DNA from: B3-G11 sp036985855
Lineage (GTDB): Bacteria; Actinomycetota; Acidimicrobiia; Spongiisociales; UBA5794
Direction of reading: 5' to 3'
Length of the DNA: 64,000 nt
NCBI GenBank assembly: GCA_036985855.1
Contig: BTQL01000002.1
Location: 1 to 64,000, forward strand
The position numbers and the translations under genes were made by a program. The notes beneath the pieces were generated by a model. The model was given only the letters and a program-made list of their open reading frames with translations. It was not told the origin of the DNA and ran no database searches. Positions 26,572 to 34,760 of the stretch are shown in pieces. Each line of letters opens with the position of its first letter. Positions within the stretch are counted from its first letter, which is position 1.

Positions 26572-27237
26572 ATGCTGGTTGTTATCGCTGGTTGCGGAAG
26601 GGTCGGATCCGATCTCGCGCAGTCACTCTCGGAGGATGGCCACGACGTGTCTGTCGTGGCGGAGGACCAAACCAGGCTCGCTCGGCTCGGGGCTGCTTTC
26701 AACGGCCGGACAGAGATCGGGCTGCCGTATGACGTCAAGACACTTCGAAAGGCGGAGATCGAATTTGCAGACGCGTTCGTCGCCGTGACGAACAATGACA
26801 ATGCAAATCTGATGGCCGTACAGGTCGCGAAGGAAGTCTTTGGTGTTCCACGGACGATTGCCCGACTTGACGATCCAGCGCGCGCCGATTCGTATAGAGC
26901 GCTTGACGTGCGATATGTTGCAGGCGCTCATCTGATTTCTCGCGTGTTCCACGAACAGATCGTTGAGCAGGAGTTCGCGTTCCATGTGACATTCTCGGCG
27001 GGCGACGTCGAGATCGTCGAGATGATCATCGGACCCCAAGGCGACGCTCTCGCCGTATCCGATTTCGAGGTTGACGGGAGCCTCCGCGTTGCAGCCGTTC
27101 GAAGGGAAGGTCGGACCTTCATTCCTGACGATCTCTTCCTTCTGCGTGAGCGCGATCTGGTTGTCGCTGCGGCCAAACATGGGATCACACAACGAGTCGG
27201 CAAGTATCTCGTCGTCGATGCCACGGAGCACACATGA
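26572..27237 (+). CDS. trkA: TrkA-type (KTN/RCK) regulatory subunit of potassium uptake, first copy
   Basis: 221 residues. The N-terminal Rossmann domain has VVIAGCGRVGSDLA, a GxGxxG NAD site, and the C-terminal half is a TrkA-C domain. It gates a TrkH channel in response to nucleotides or c-di-AMP. The start at 26572 is preferred to 26551 because it begins at the first strand. Its stop overlaps the next trkA start by four bases (ATGA). Unlike E. coli TrkA it holds a single RCK unit, so two different single-unit proteins are made here. Confidence 0.9.
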   Translation: MLVVIAGCGRVGSDLAQSLSEDGHDVSVVAEDQTRLARLGAAFNGRTEIGLPYDVKTLRKAEIEFADAFVAVTNNDNANLMAVQVAKEVFGVPRTIARLDDPARADSYRALDVRYVAGAHLISRVFHEQIVEQEFAFHVTFSAGDVEIVEMIIGPQGDALAVSDFEVDGSLRVAAVRREGRTFIPDDLFLLRERDLVVAAAKHGITQRVGKYLVVDATEHT

Positions 27238-27890
27238 GAACGCTGATCATCGGTGGCGGAAAGGTCGGATCGTATCTCGCCCGAAAACTCGCACGTGATG
27301 GCCACATGGTTTCGGTGATCGAGACCAACCACGACCTCGCCATGAAGGTCGTTGGTGCGACGGGTGTCATCGTCTTCGAAGGTGATGGGACAGACGTGGG
27401 ACTTCTCAGGCGTGCCGACGTCCACCGCTCCGACTGGGTCTTCGCTGTCACCGGGAAAGACGACGTGAATCTCGTCGCGTCCCAGCTCGCCTTGACTCTC
27501 GGTGCACAGAACGTGCTTGCCAGGCTGAACGACCCGGCCAATTCACCGACGTTCTCGGCGCTTGGAGTCAACACCGTGGCCGTCACTGATCTCATGGTTG
27601 ATGTCATCGAGCGCGATCTCAAGGTGTACCAGCTCGAGTCCAACACGCTGCTTGCTCACGGGAAGCTCTCAGTTTCGGAGTTCGAAGTGGGCTCCACGTT
27701 CGAACCCATGGCCGTCCAGGACATTGACCTTCCTGATTCAGCGCTACTGGTTGCTATCGAGCGGGGTGATGATGTTTTCGTGCCTCACGGCCAGACAACC
27801 GTGAATCCAGGTGATCGACTTGTGGTTACAAGCCGTACCGCATCTATCAGCAACGTCCAGGAGCTGTTCTTCGCTGGGGATACCGAGTGA
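27234..27890 (+). CDS. trkA: TrkA-type (KTN/RCK) regulatory subunit, second copy
   Basis: 218 residues. The nucleotide site is TLIIGGGKVGSYLA and the TrkA-C domain ends near DRLVVTSRT. It is similar in plan to the previous gene and translationally coupled to it. The two may form a hetero-ring under the TrkH two genes downstream. Confidence 0.9.
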   Translation: MRTLIIGGGKVGSYLARKLARDGHMVSVIETNHDLAMKVVGATGVIVFEGDGTDVGLLRRADVHRSDWVFAVTGKDDVNLVASQLALTLGAQNVLARLNDPANSPTFSALGVNTVAVTDLMVDVIERDLKVYQLESNTLLAHGKLSVSEFEVGSTFEPMAVQDIDLPDSALLVAIERGDDVFVPHGQTTVNPGDRLVVTSRTASISNVQELFFAGDTE

Positions 27891-27892
27891 AT

Positions 27893-28033
27893 ATGACGCG
27901 GAAACCGTCGTTGCCGTCGTGGATGCCGAATCCAGGTAACAGCGTACGGCTCTTCGCTTTCGAGGCCATGACGGTTCTCGTCCTCGCGGTGATCAGCATC
28001 GGGCTTGCCTTCGTCGCCCTCTGGCTCTTCTAG
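27893..28033 (+). CDS. Small single-TM protein in the Trk operon
   Basis: 46 residues. A basic, proline-rich N-terminus (TRKPSLPSWMPNPGNSV) is followed by one transmembrane helix (MTVLVLAVISIGLAFVALWLF) that ends at the stop. An in-frame GTG at 27887 is an alternative start. It lies 2 bases after the second trkA and 4 bases before trkH, so cotranscription and an accessory role in the potassium transporter are likely by position (compare KdpF-type peptides). No homologue is recognised. Confidence 0.65.
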   Translation: MTRKPSLPSWMPNPGNSVRLFAFEAMTVLVLAVISIGLAFVALWLF

Positions 28034-28037
28034 TTCC

Positions 28038-29618
28038 ATGCTGATTCGACCAGCCGCCGATGACTTCAGGACCATAGGAGCGGCCCTTGGCAGGATCATG
28101 CTCGTCGTGGCAGGCGCGTCGACCCTCCCGATGCTGTGGGCGCTGATCGGAGCCGAGTGGCATCCCCTTGGATCGTTCGTGCTCATGGCTGGGATCTTCG
28201 CACTCGTTGGGTCGTTGCTGATCCGTGTGTCGCTTGCTCCTCGTCGAATGGTCCAAACCGATCAGGACCACCTCGGGTGGAGCCACGGCATGGTCGTAGT
28301 TGCTCTTACGTGGATCATCGTGCCCCTCATCGGTTCCGTTCCATTCCTCTTGTCCGGCCACTTTGCAAGCCCGCTCGATGCCTACTTCGATGCAATGTCT
28401 GGACTATCGACAACCGGTCTTGCCCTGGTGCAGGACCTCGACCATCTTGCGCCCTCACTCAATTTCTGGAGGCACCTGCTGCATTTTCTGGGCGGTCAGG
28501 GAATCATCATCGCCGCGCTCGTACTATTCGCCGGACGCGGAATCACGGCGCTGTTCGCGGGTGAGGGCAGAGAAGATCGGTTGTTGCCCTCGGTGCAGTC
28601 AACCGCAAAGGCGATCTGGGCCGTGTCGCTTCTTCACATGGTCGTCGGAGTCGTTGCTCTCGGGATTGTCGGGTATTTCGTTCTCGGCTTCGACCCCGTG
28701 AGGTCGGTGTTCCACGCTCTCATGATCTTCTTCGCTGCGTTTGATACGGGTGGATTCTCGCCACAGTCCACGAGTCTCGGCTACTACCACTCTGCGATCT
28801 ATGAGACCGTGACCGCGGTGCTGATGGTTGCCGGCGCTCTATCGTTCGGTTTGCACTTCCGGATGTGGAGTGGCGCGGCACGAAGATCCCACGAGCACGT
28901 TCGCCAGAATGACACTCACGACAGGGATGCTGGCAGTCGGTGGATCGTCCTGCGGTCCCTTGAAACCCGAACCATCCTTCTGACGTTCGGGTTCACGATG
29001 GTGTTGACTCTCTTCGGTCTCGCGGCCCTGGGCATCTATACCTCGGTAGGCGGACTTTCGAGGCAGGGGTTCTTCCAGATTCTGTCCGCGCACACGGGTA
29101 CCGGTTTCACCACCGTTCCGTCGTCCGAGCTTGCGTTGTGGGGCGGAATGGCGTTCGGTGGTTTGGCGATAGCGATGGCCCTTGGTGGAATGGCCTCATC
29201 AACGGCTGGTGGGGTAAAGGCACTGCGCGTAGGCCTCATTCTTCGCGCTATTCGCAACGATGTCAGAGGTGACTTGCTCCCCGAGGGGGCGCTTGTCGAT
29301 GACAGCTACTACCAATTCGGCCGCCACAGGCTCACCCATGACGTTGCCCGGTCGGCAATGGTCGTGTCGTTGCTATTCGTGGGACTGTTCCTCGCGGGTG
29401 CGGGTGTGGGCCTGGCCTATGGGGTTCCCTTCCAGCAGGCACTCTTCGAATCGGTGAGTGCAGGAGCGAGCGTCGGGCTTTCCTCGGGAGTGACAGCACC
29501 CACGATGCCCGTCTTCTTGAAGCTCACCTACATCGTGGAAATGCTTCTGGGACGCCTCGAGTTCATCGCCGTGTTCGTATTGATCGGATTCGTCTACTCG
29601 TGGATTCGAGGCCGATGA
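28038..29618 (+). CDS. trkH: TrkH-family potassium channel subunit
   Basis: 526 residues. Four pore repeats are visible by their selectivity-filter loops: MSGLSTTGLAL, FAAFDTGGFS, SAHTGTGFTT and SAGASVGLSSG, each ahead of a helix. This is the ion-conducting subunit in the inner membrane. The ATG at 28038 begins the conserved part. A cytosolic loop of about 40 residues after the second repeat is rich in His and Arg (RRSHEHVRQNDTHDRD). Confidence 0.92.
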   Translation: MLIRPAADDFRTIGAALGRIMLVVAGASTLPMLWALIGAEWHPLGSFVLMAGIFALVGSLLIRVSLAPRRMVQTDQDHLGWSHGMVVVALTWIIVPLIGSVPFLLSGHFASPLDAYFDAMSGLSTTGLALVQDLDHLAPSLNFWRHLLHFLGGQGIIIAALVLFAGRGITALFAGEGREDRLLPSVQSTAKAIWAVSLLHMVVGVVALGIVGYFVLGFDPVRSVFHALMIFFAAFDTGGFSPQSTSLGYYHSAIYETVTAVLMVAGALSFGLHFRMWSGAARRSHEHVRQNDTHDRDAGSRWIVLRSLETRTILLTFGFTMVLTLFGLAALGIYTSVGGLSRQGFFQILSAHTGTGFTTVPSSELALWGGMAFGGLAIAMALGGMASSTAGGVKALRVGLILRAIRNDVRGDLLPEGALVDDSYYQFGRHRLTHDVARSAMVVSLLFVGLFLAGAGVGLAYGVPFQQALFESVSAGASVGLSSGVTAPTMPVFLKLTYIVEMLLGRLEFIAVFVLIGFVYSWIRGR

Positions 29619-30157
29619 TGCGGAGAATGATTCTGGCAGCAGCGGTCGGGCTTGTTCTCGTGCTCGCCAATCCTGCTACAGCCGGTGAGATCGCTGTCTC
29701 GGATCTCGTTTCGGACGGTGCGAGTTTTGCCGGGGGTGAGGTCACGGTCGTTGGCGAGTTGATTGGCGACTACGGGCGACGCCGCAATGGTTGGACTTGG
29801 ACGCAGCTCAACGGAGATTCGTACGCCTTCGCTCCGGTGGTCGATGGTGGGGAACTCAGCGGATCGAACATAGGCATCGGCGTTCGGATTCCGAGCGAGA
29901 TCGCCGACGCGCTTGATCCGCCGGGTCGATACCGCACCGTGGGACCGATCGTTCAGCTCACCGGAATCTGGAAGTACCACGATCCGGACCGACAGGGGGA
30001 GACCTATCTCGAGGTAACGGATCTCACGATTCTCGAGCGCGGTCGCCCCCTGAGCGAATCGCCTGAGTGGTCGATTTACCTCGCGGGATTCGTTCTCCTC
30101 GCGATCGCCGCACTGGTGATGTGGCAGTACACTCGCAAACGGGATGCGGTGGGATAG
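29615..30157 (+). CDS. Exported membrane-anchored OB-fold-like protein
   Basis: 180 residues. A signal peptide (MILAAAVGLVLVLANPATAG) is followed by a beta-rich domain with GGEVTVVGELIGDYG, TWTQLNGDSYAFAP and GRYRTVGPIVQLTGIWK, suggestive of an OB fold. A C-terminal helix (IYLAGFVLLAIAALVMW) and a basic tail end it. It overlaps the trkH stop (ATGATG, two possible starts three bases apart), so it is the last gene of the Trk operon. Role unknown. Confidence 0.7.
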   Translation: MMRRMILAAAVGLVLVLANPATAGEIAVSDLVSDGASFAGGEVTVVGELIGDYGRRRNGWTWTQLNGDSYAFAPVVDGGELSGSNIGIGVRIPSEIADALDPPGRYRTVGPIVQLTGIWKYHDPDRQGETYLEVTDLTILERGRPLSESPEWSIYLAGFVLLAIAALVMWQYTRKRDAVG

Positions 30158-30167
30158 AAACCGACCC

Positions 30168-31160
30168 TCAACGAACTACGACGTCCTTTCCGGGTCGTAT
30201 CTCGATCTCGTAGCTTGCGGATTCCTCCGTGATGCGCATTCCCATGCGCTCATAGAGCCTTGTCGCCCCGGTGAGGCTGTCCGCGTCCACGTGCAACACG
30301 ACAGATTCCTTGCCTCTCCGCTGAAAGGCGGCGAAAGCAGTCGCCAGCAGAGCCTGCGCGATGCCCTTTCCGCGCCACTCCTTGAGCACACCGAGCACCG
30401 CGATGTATCCAGTGGTTTCCGACGATCCGTATGCATCGATCGCCGTGAGCACGGCCACCACGCCTGTGTCGGCCTCGACGAGCCAAACCAGGTCATTTTT
30501 CCACAGATCCGACGCCCGCCAATTGTTCCACTCGGCGTACCGAGCCGCGGCCGGGCGATCCACCCACCCGAAATGGTCGCGAAACGCCTCGTGTTGGGCG
30601 TCGGCCACCAGATCGATGCCGTCTTCGTCGCGAATCGTTCGAACAGAGACGTCGTCGGGGAAGGTCGCTGATTCGACCCCATGGTCGAGGTCGATCGTCA
30701 TCTCGAGGAAGCAGCGCGCGATGTGATATCCGTAGTGCTCGAGGACGTGCCCCGCCGTTGCTTTGGCCTCCCTCGCGGAGCAAGCGTTGGTGATTCTCGT
30801 CCCAACCGGTGCACGCGACAGATCGTTTCTGGCCTTGGCAACGCTCCAGTCGGTGAGAGCGCTTCCGATACCCCTGTCCATGTGATCCGGATGTACCCAG
30901 ACTCTCGTGTACGACTGGATGTATGGCTCGGGGTTCTGGTACGTCGAAGCAGCGACGAGGAGGCCAGAGCTCAACATTCGGATGTGAATGTGCTCGATCT
31001 CGTGGTCGGTGAGCAGTATCGAGATGGAACCTTCAGATGCAGTTGTCCTGGCACCGAAATGTACCTGTTGCGCCCTGATGAGGCCGGTGAGTTCGCCGAG
31101 AGACGGCGGCGGACCCGCGATCGCTTCATATCCATCGATACTGGGAAGTGGCGTATTCAC
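30168..31160 (-). CDS. Tandem GNAT acetyltransferase
   Basis: 330 residues with two GNAT domains. The first has SYTRVWVHPDHMDRGIGSAL (residues about 85-105), the second YIAVLGVLKEWRGKGIAQAL (about 250-270); both are acetyl-CoA pyrophosphate loops. The layout resembles mycothiol synthase MshD, but this is not certain. GTG 31160 is chosen because TAGGGT lies seven bases ahead (leaderless pattern); the longer frame to 31202 would overlap that box. Confidence 0.8.
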   Translation of the reverse strand: MNTPLPSIDGYEAIAGPPPSLGELTGLIRAQQVHFGARTTASEGSISILLTDHEIEHIHIRMLSSGLLVAASTYQNPEPYIQSYTRVWVHPDHMDRGIGSALTDWSVAKARNDLSRAPVGTRITNACSAREAKATAGHVLEHYGYHIARCFLEMTIDLDHGVESATFPDDVSVRTIRDEDGIDLVADAQHEAFRDHFGWVDRPAAARYAEWNNWRASDLWKNDLVWLVEADTGVVAVLTAIDAYGSSETTGYIAVLGVLKEWRGKGIAQALLATAFAAFQRRGKESVVLHVDADSLTGATRLYERMGMRITEESASYEIEIRPGKDVVVR

Positions 31161-31173
31161 GGCATGAACCCTA
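31161..31173 (-). promoter_or_regulatory. Leaderless-type -10 box of the GNAT gene
   Basis: On the minus strand TAGGGT ends seven bases before the GTG at 31160. Confidence 0.4.
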
Positions 31174-31202
31174 GTTACCGATCCTGGGCCTGGTTCGCTC
31201 AC

Positions 31203-31233
31203 TTGTCGCCTGGCACCTATCGAGGCCTATACT
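31203..31233 (+). promoter_or_regulatory. Probable promoter of the pyrophosphatase gene
   Basis: TTGTCG (31203-31208), 19 bases, then TATACT (31228-31233). This would give a leader of about 40 bases that contains the AGGAG ribosome site. Confidence 0.45.
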
Positions 31234-31280
31234 GCCGCCGGTTTCAACATCCCCCCGAAACAGCACCAGGAGTGATCTCT

Positions 31281-33356
31281 GTGAATCCCGAAGTATGGCT
31301 CTATCTCGCCATGGTCATGGGCGTTGCGGCGCTGATCCTGGCAGTCATCTATAGCCGCCAGGTCCTTGCCCTCTCTCCGGGGAACGATCGCATGGTCGAG
31401 CTCATGGGCGCCATTCGAGAAGGCTCGATGGCGTTCATGCGGCGTGAGTATGCCGCGATTGCCGTCTTTGTCGCAGTGATGGCGACGCTCATTTTCGTGA
31501 TGCTCGATTGGGGTCGTCCGTGGGGCGCCGTTGCATACGTGTTCGGTGCTCTCCTCTCAGCGTCCGCCGGATTTGTCGGCATGCGGGTCGCGACTGCCGC
31601 AAACGCCAGGACGGCTGAAGCTGCGAGACAGGGTGGTACCGCCCAGGCTCTGCCGGTTGCTTTCCGTGGCGGCGCGGTCATGGGATTCACGGTCGCTGGA
31701 TTGGGATTGCTCGGTTTCGCTGTCGGCGTGTACTTCTTCAGGAACGTGTTGGGCCTCGACGATGACTGGGTGAATATCGTGACGGCCATCGGCCTCGGGG
31801 CTTCTTCGATCGCCCTCTTCGCTCGCGTCGGCGGCGGTATCTATACGAAAGCCGCGGATGTCGGCGCTGATCTCGTTGGAAAGGTCGAAGCCGGTATACC
31901 GGAGGATGACCCTCGCAACCCCGCAACGATCGCCGACAACGTTGGCGACAACGTCGGCGACGTCGCCGGAATGGGCGCCGACCTCTTCGAGTCATACGTC
32001 GGTTCGCTCATCGCTCCGATCGCGTTCGCAGCGCTTGTTTTCAGCGGTGAAGCCTTCCTGCTCCACACGATCTTCTATCCACTCATGATCGCGGCTATCG
32101 GTATGGGCGCATCGATTATCGGATCGTTCCTCGTAAAGCCAAAGGGCGACCACCTCGCTAAAGCTCTCCACACGGGTACATGGGCTGCGGCTGGCATCAC
32201 CGTTGTCGGTGTCGCGATCCTCACGCCGATCATGTTCAACGATGTCGAGGGTGTCGAGAACTCCTGGGGTTTCTTCATCGCCGTGCTTGTTGGGCTTGCT
32301 ATTGGAATTGCCGTTGGCAAGATCTCCGAGTGGTACACCTCTGATCACTACAAGACCGTCAAGGAGATCGCAAAGCAGTCAGAGACCGGCCCTGCAACGG
32401 TGATCCTCGCAGGGATCGCCGAAGGCAAGAAGTCTGCCGCCTACTCCGTCACGATTGTCGCGATCGGTATGGGCGCGGCGTTCTGGGCTGGTGATCTCGC
32501 GGTCGAGGGTGGCGGGATCTACGGCGTCGCCATCGCCGCCATCGGTGTGCTCTCCACGCTCGGTATCACTGTGTCTGTCGACGCCTACGGTCCGATCGCA
32601 GACAACGCTGGTGGTATCGCAGAGATGGCTGAGCTCGATCCAGAGGTTCGCGAAGCGACGGACCAGCTTGATGCTCTCGGTAATACGACGGCGGCTGTGG
32701 CAAAAGGCTTCGCGATCGCATCGGCCGCGGTCACGGCGCTCGCCCTGTTCTTCACATTCGCTGAGGCCGTTGGCGTTGAGGGATTCAACATCCTCGACAT
32801 CAAGGTTGTCATTGGCCTCTTCATCGGCGGCATGTTCCCCTACCTCTTCGCGGCGTTGACCATCCAGGCGGTCGGCCGCGCGGCCTTCCAGATGATCGAA
32901 GAAGTGCGTCGCCAGTTCAGGGAGATCCCCGGTCTTCGTGAGGGAAGACCCGGGGTCGTGCCCGAGTACGCCAAGTGCGTCGATATCTCAACGAAGGCGT
33001 CGCTCCGCGAAATGATCGTCCCTGGTGCGATGGCAGTGGCTCTTCCGCTCGTTGTCGGATTCATCTCCATTGACATGCTGGGTGGTCTGCTCGCCGGTGC
33101 CCTCATTTCGGGTTTCCTGCTCGCCATATACATGGCGAACGCCGGTGGTGCGTGGGACAACGCAAAGAAGTTCATCGAGGCCGGGGCGTTCGGAGGCAAG
33201 GGATCAGATGCACACAAGGCGGCCGTCGTGGGCGACACGGTCGGTGATCCATTCAAGGACACGTCCGGGCCTGCGATGAACATCGTCATCAAGGTGATGA
33301 CCATCGTTTCGCTGATCTTTGCCTCTGCCTTCGCGAGTTTCGGTGGGATTCTGTAG
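31281..33356 (+). CDS. hppA: Membrane-bound ion-pumping pyrophosphatase
   Basis: 691 residues, about 16 helices. It couples pyrophosphate hydrolysis to pumping of H+ or Na+ across the membrane. The substrate site is visible: DVGADLVGKVEAGIPEDDPRNP, then ADNVGDNVGD, and near the end GDTVGDPFKDTSGP. The subclass loop reads GNTTAAVAKG. The alanine after GNTT (where K+-independent enzymes have lysine) suggests potassium dependence, but Val two residues later is more like the other class. GTG 31281 has AGGAG eight bases ahead; the frame upstream of it is antisense to the GNAT gene. Confidence 0.95.
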   Translation: MNPEVWLYLAMVMGVAALILAVIYSRQVLALSPGNDRMVELMGAIREGSMAFMRREYAAIAVFVAVMATLIFVMLDWGRPWGAVAYVFGALLSASAGFVGMRVATAANARTAEAARQGGTAQALPVAFRGGAVMGFTVAGLGLLGFAVGVYFFRNVLGLDDDWVNIVTAIGLGASSIALFARVGGGIYTKAADVGADLVGKVEAGIPEDDPRNPATIADNVGDNVGDVAGMGADLFESYVGSLIAPIAFAALVFSGEAFLLHTIFYPLMIAAIGMGASIIGSFLVKPKGDHLAKALHTGTWAAAGITVVGVAILTPIMFNDVEGVENSWGFFIAVLVGLAIGIAVGKISEWYTSDHYKTVKEIAKQSETGPATVILAGIAEGKKSAAYSVTIVAIGMGAAFWAGDLAVEGGGIYGVAIAAIGVLSTLGITVSVDAYGPIADNAGGIAEMAELDPEVREATDQLDALGNTTAAVAKGFAIASAAVTALALFFTFAEAVGVEGFNILDIKVVIGLFIGGMFPYLFAALTIQAVGRAAFQMIEEVRRQFREIPGLREGRPGVVPEYAKCVDISTKASLREMIVPGAMAVALPLVVGFISIDMLGGLLAGALISGFLLAIYMANAGGAWDNAKKFIEAGAFGGKGSDAHKAAVVGDTVGDPFKDTSGPAMNIVIKVMTIVSLIFASAFASFGGIL

Positions 33357-33364
33357 GTACCTAC
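33353..33364. repeat. 12 bp perfect palindrome at the pyrophosphatase stop
   Basis: GTAGGTACCTAC is its own reverse complement and includes the TAG stop. It could be a short cruciform or a protein site; no T-run follows, so it is not a good terminator. Confidence 0.3.
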
Positions 33365-33412
33365 TTCGAAGGCAAGGCTGGTCGGGCTTCTGTTTGGTTT
33401 GCCAATCGCCCC

Positions 33413-33427
33413 TAGGCTGCGTCGGGT
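33413..33427 (+). promoter_or_regulatory. Leaderless-type -10 box of the second Trk unit
   Basis: TAGGCT at 33413-33418, nine bases before the ATG at 33428. Confidence 0.35.
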
Positions 33428-34756
33428 ATGCGAATCGTTATCGTGGGTGCCGGAGCCGTTGGATCGTTCCTTGCTGAGAAACTGTCCATCGAGGGTCAAG
33501 ACGTCGTTGTCGTCGAGTCCGATCCTGAGAGGGCGGCCGAGGCGCAGTTGGAGATCGACTGCCTCGTCATCAATGGAAACGGAGCCTCAGTCGAGACGTT
33601 GAAGAGTGCAGGTCTCGCGGACGCCGACCTGCTCATTGCAGTGAGTTCGTCTGACGCTGTCAACGTGCTTGCCTGTTCTGCCGGAACGCAGCTGAACATA
33701 CCTCGGAAGGTTGCAAGGGTCGAAGATCCTCAACTGAAGGCCGAGGTCGAGGCACTTGGTGTCGATCTCGTTATCGATCCGGGCGAATCGGCCGCTCGTG
33801 AGCTGCTGCAGCTTGCGTCAAGTGGTGACATTGCCGAGATGGTCGAATTTGCCGACGGCGATCTCGTCCTACTCGGTGCCTATGTCAACCCGAACGCGGC
33901 GTTCGTGGGCCGGACACTTGCCGACCTGCGCGAGACCGTCGACACATGGGACTGGCTCGTGGTCGCTGTTATCCGGGGCGGCAGAACCTTCGTCGCACGG
34001 GGAGCAACGAAGCTCGAGGCTCGGGACCATGTGTTGATGATGGCTCACAGGGAGGCGAGGGAGAAGACCTACGAGTGGCTAGAGCTCTCGAGCCAGCCTG
34101 CAAAAAAGGTGATCATTCTCGGTGGAACACGGCTGGCCAAACTGACCGCGAGCATGCTTGCCAATCGCAACATCCACACGACGCTCATCGACTCTGACAG
34201 GAACCGATGCCGTCTGATCGCCGAGGATCTCAAGAATGTGGTGACCGTCTGGGCCGATCCAAAGGACCCCAAGATCCTCCGATCAGAAGGGATCGAGGCC
34301 ACTGATGTGGTGATGGCGCTCTCTGGTTGGGACAGCGAGAATATCGTCGGTGCACTCGTTGCCAAGTCGCTCGGTGCGCGCGAGGTGATAGCGCGCCTCA
34401 CGAACACAGATCTCGTTGGATTGCTCCCGGGAATCGGGATCGATGCCACAGTGAGTTCCCGCCTGTCTGCCGCCAACGAGATTCTTCGATTCGTTCGTCG
34501 CGGCGTCATCCACTCCGTCGCCACCTTCTCCGATTCCGACGTCGAGGCGATCGAACTCGAAGTCGGTCCGGGTAGCCCGGCTATAGGCAAGACCCTCGCG
34601 GATCTGAAGCTGCCGCACTCACTCATCATCGGAGGGGTGCAACGCGGAGATGAGGCCTTCGTTCCACGTGGAAACACCGCGATCGAGATCGGTGACCATC
34701 TGATCGTCATCGCTCTACCGGAGGCGATCAAGACCGCCGAAAAGCTGTCCGGCTGA
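33428..34756 (+). CDS. trkA: TrkA with two fused RCK units
   Basis: 442 residues, the classical length. The first NAD site is IVIVGAGAVGSFLA at the N-terminus and the second is VIILGGTRLAKLTA near residue 225; each is followed by a TrkA-C domain. This is the E. coli-type fused form, unlike the two single-unit proteins of the first Trk operon. It lies four bases before its trkH partner. Confidence 0.94.
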   Translation: MRIVIVGAGAVGSFLAEKLSIEGQDVVVVESDPERAAEAQLEIDCLVINGNGASVETLKSAGLADADLLIAVSSSDAVNVLACSAGTQLNIPRKVARVEDPQLKAEVEALGVDLVIDPGESAARELLQLASSGDIAEMVEFADGDLVLLGAYVNPNAAFVGRTLADLRETVDTWDWLVVAVIRGGRTFVARGATKLEARDHVLMMAHREAREKTYEWLELSSQPAKKVIILGGTRLAKLTASMLANRNIHTTLIDSDRNRCRLIAEDLKNVVTVWADPKDPKILRSEGIEATDVVMALSGWDSENIVGALVAKSLGAREVIARLTNTDLVGLLPGIGIDATVSSRLSAANEILRFVRRGVIHSVATFSDSDVEAIELEVGPGSPAIGKTLADLKLPHSLIIGGVQRGDEAFVPRGNTAIEIGDHLIVIALPEAIKTAEKLSG

Positions 34757-34760
34757 CGTC

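Noticed and set aside
30681..31280. 200-codon N-terminal extension of the pyrophosphatase frame
   Set aside because: It is antisense to the GNAT gene; the GTG at 31281 has a ribosome site and begins the conserved first helix.
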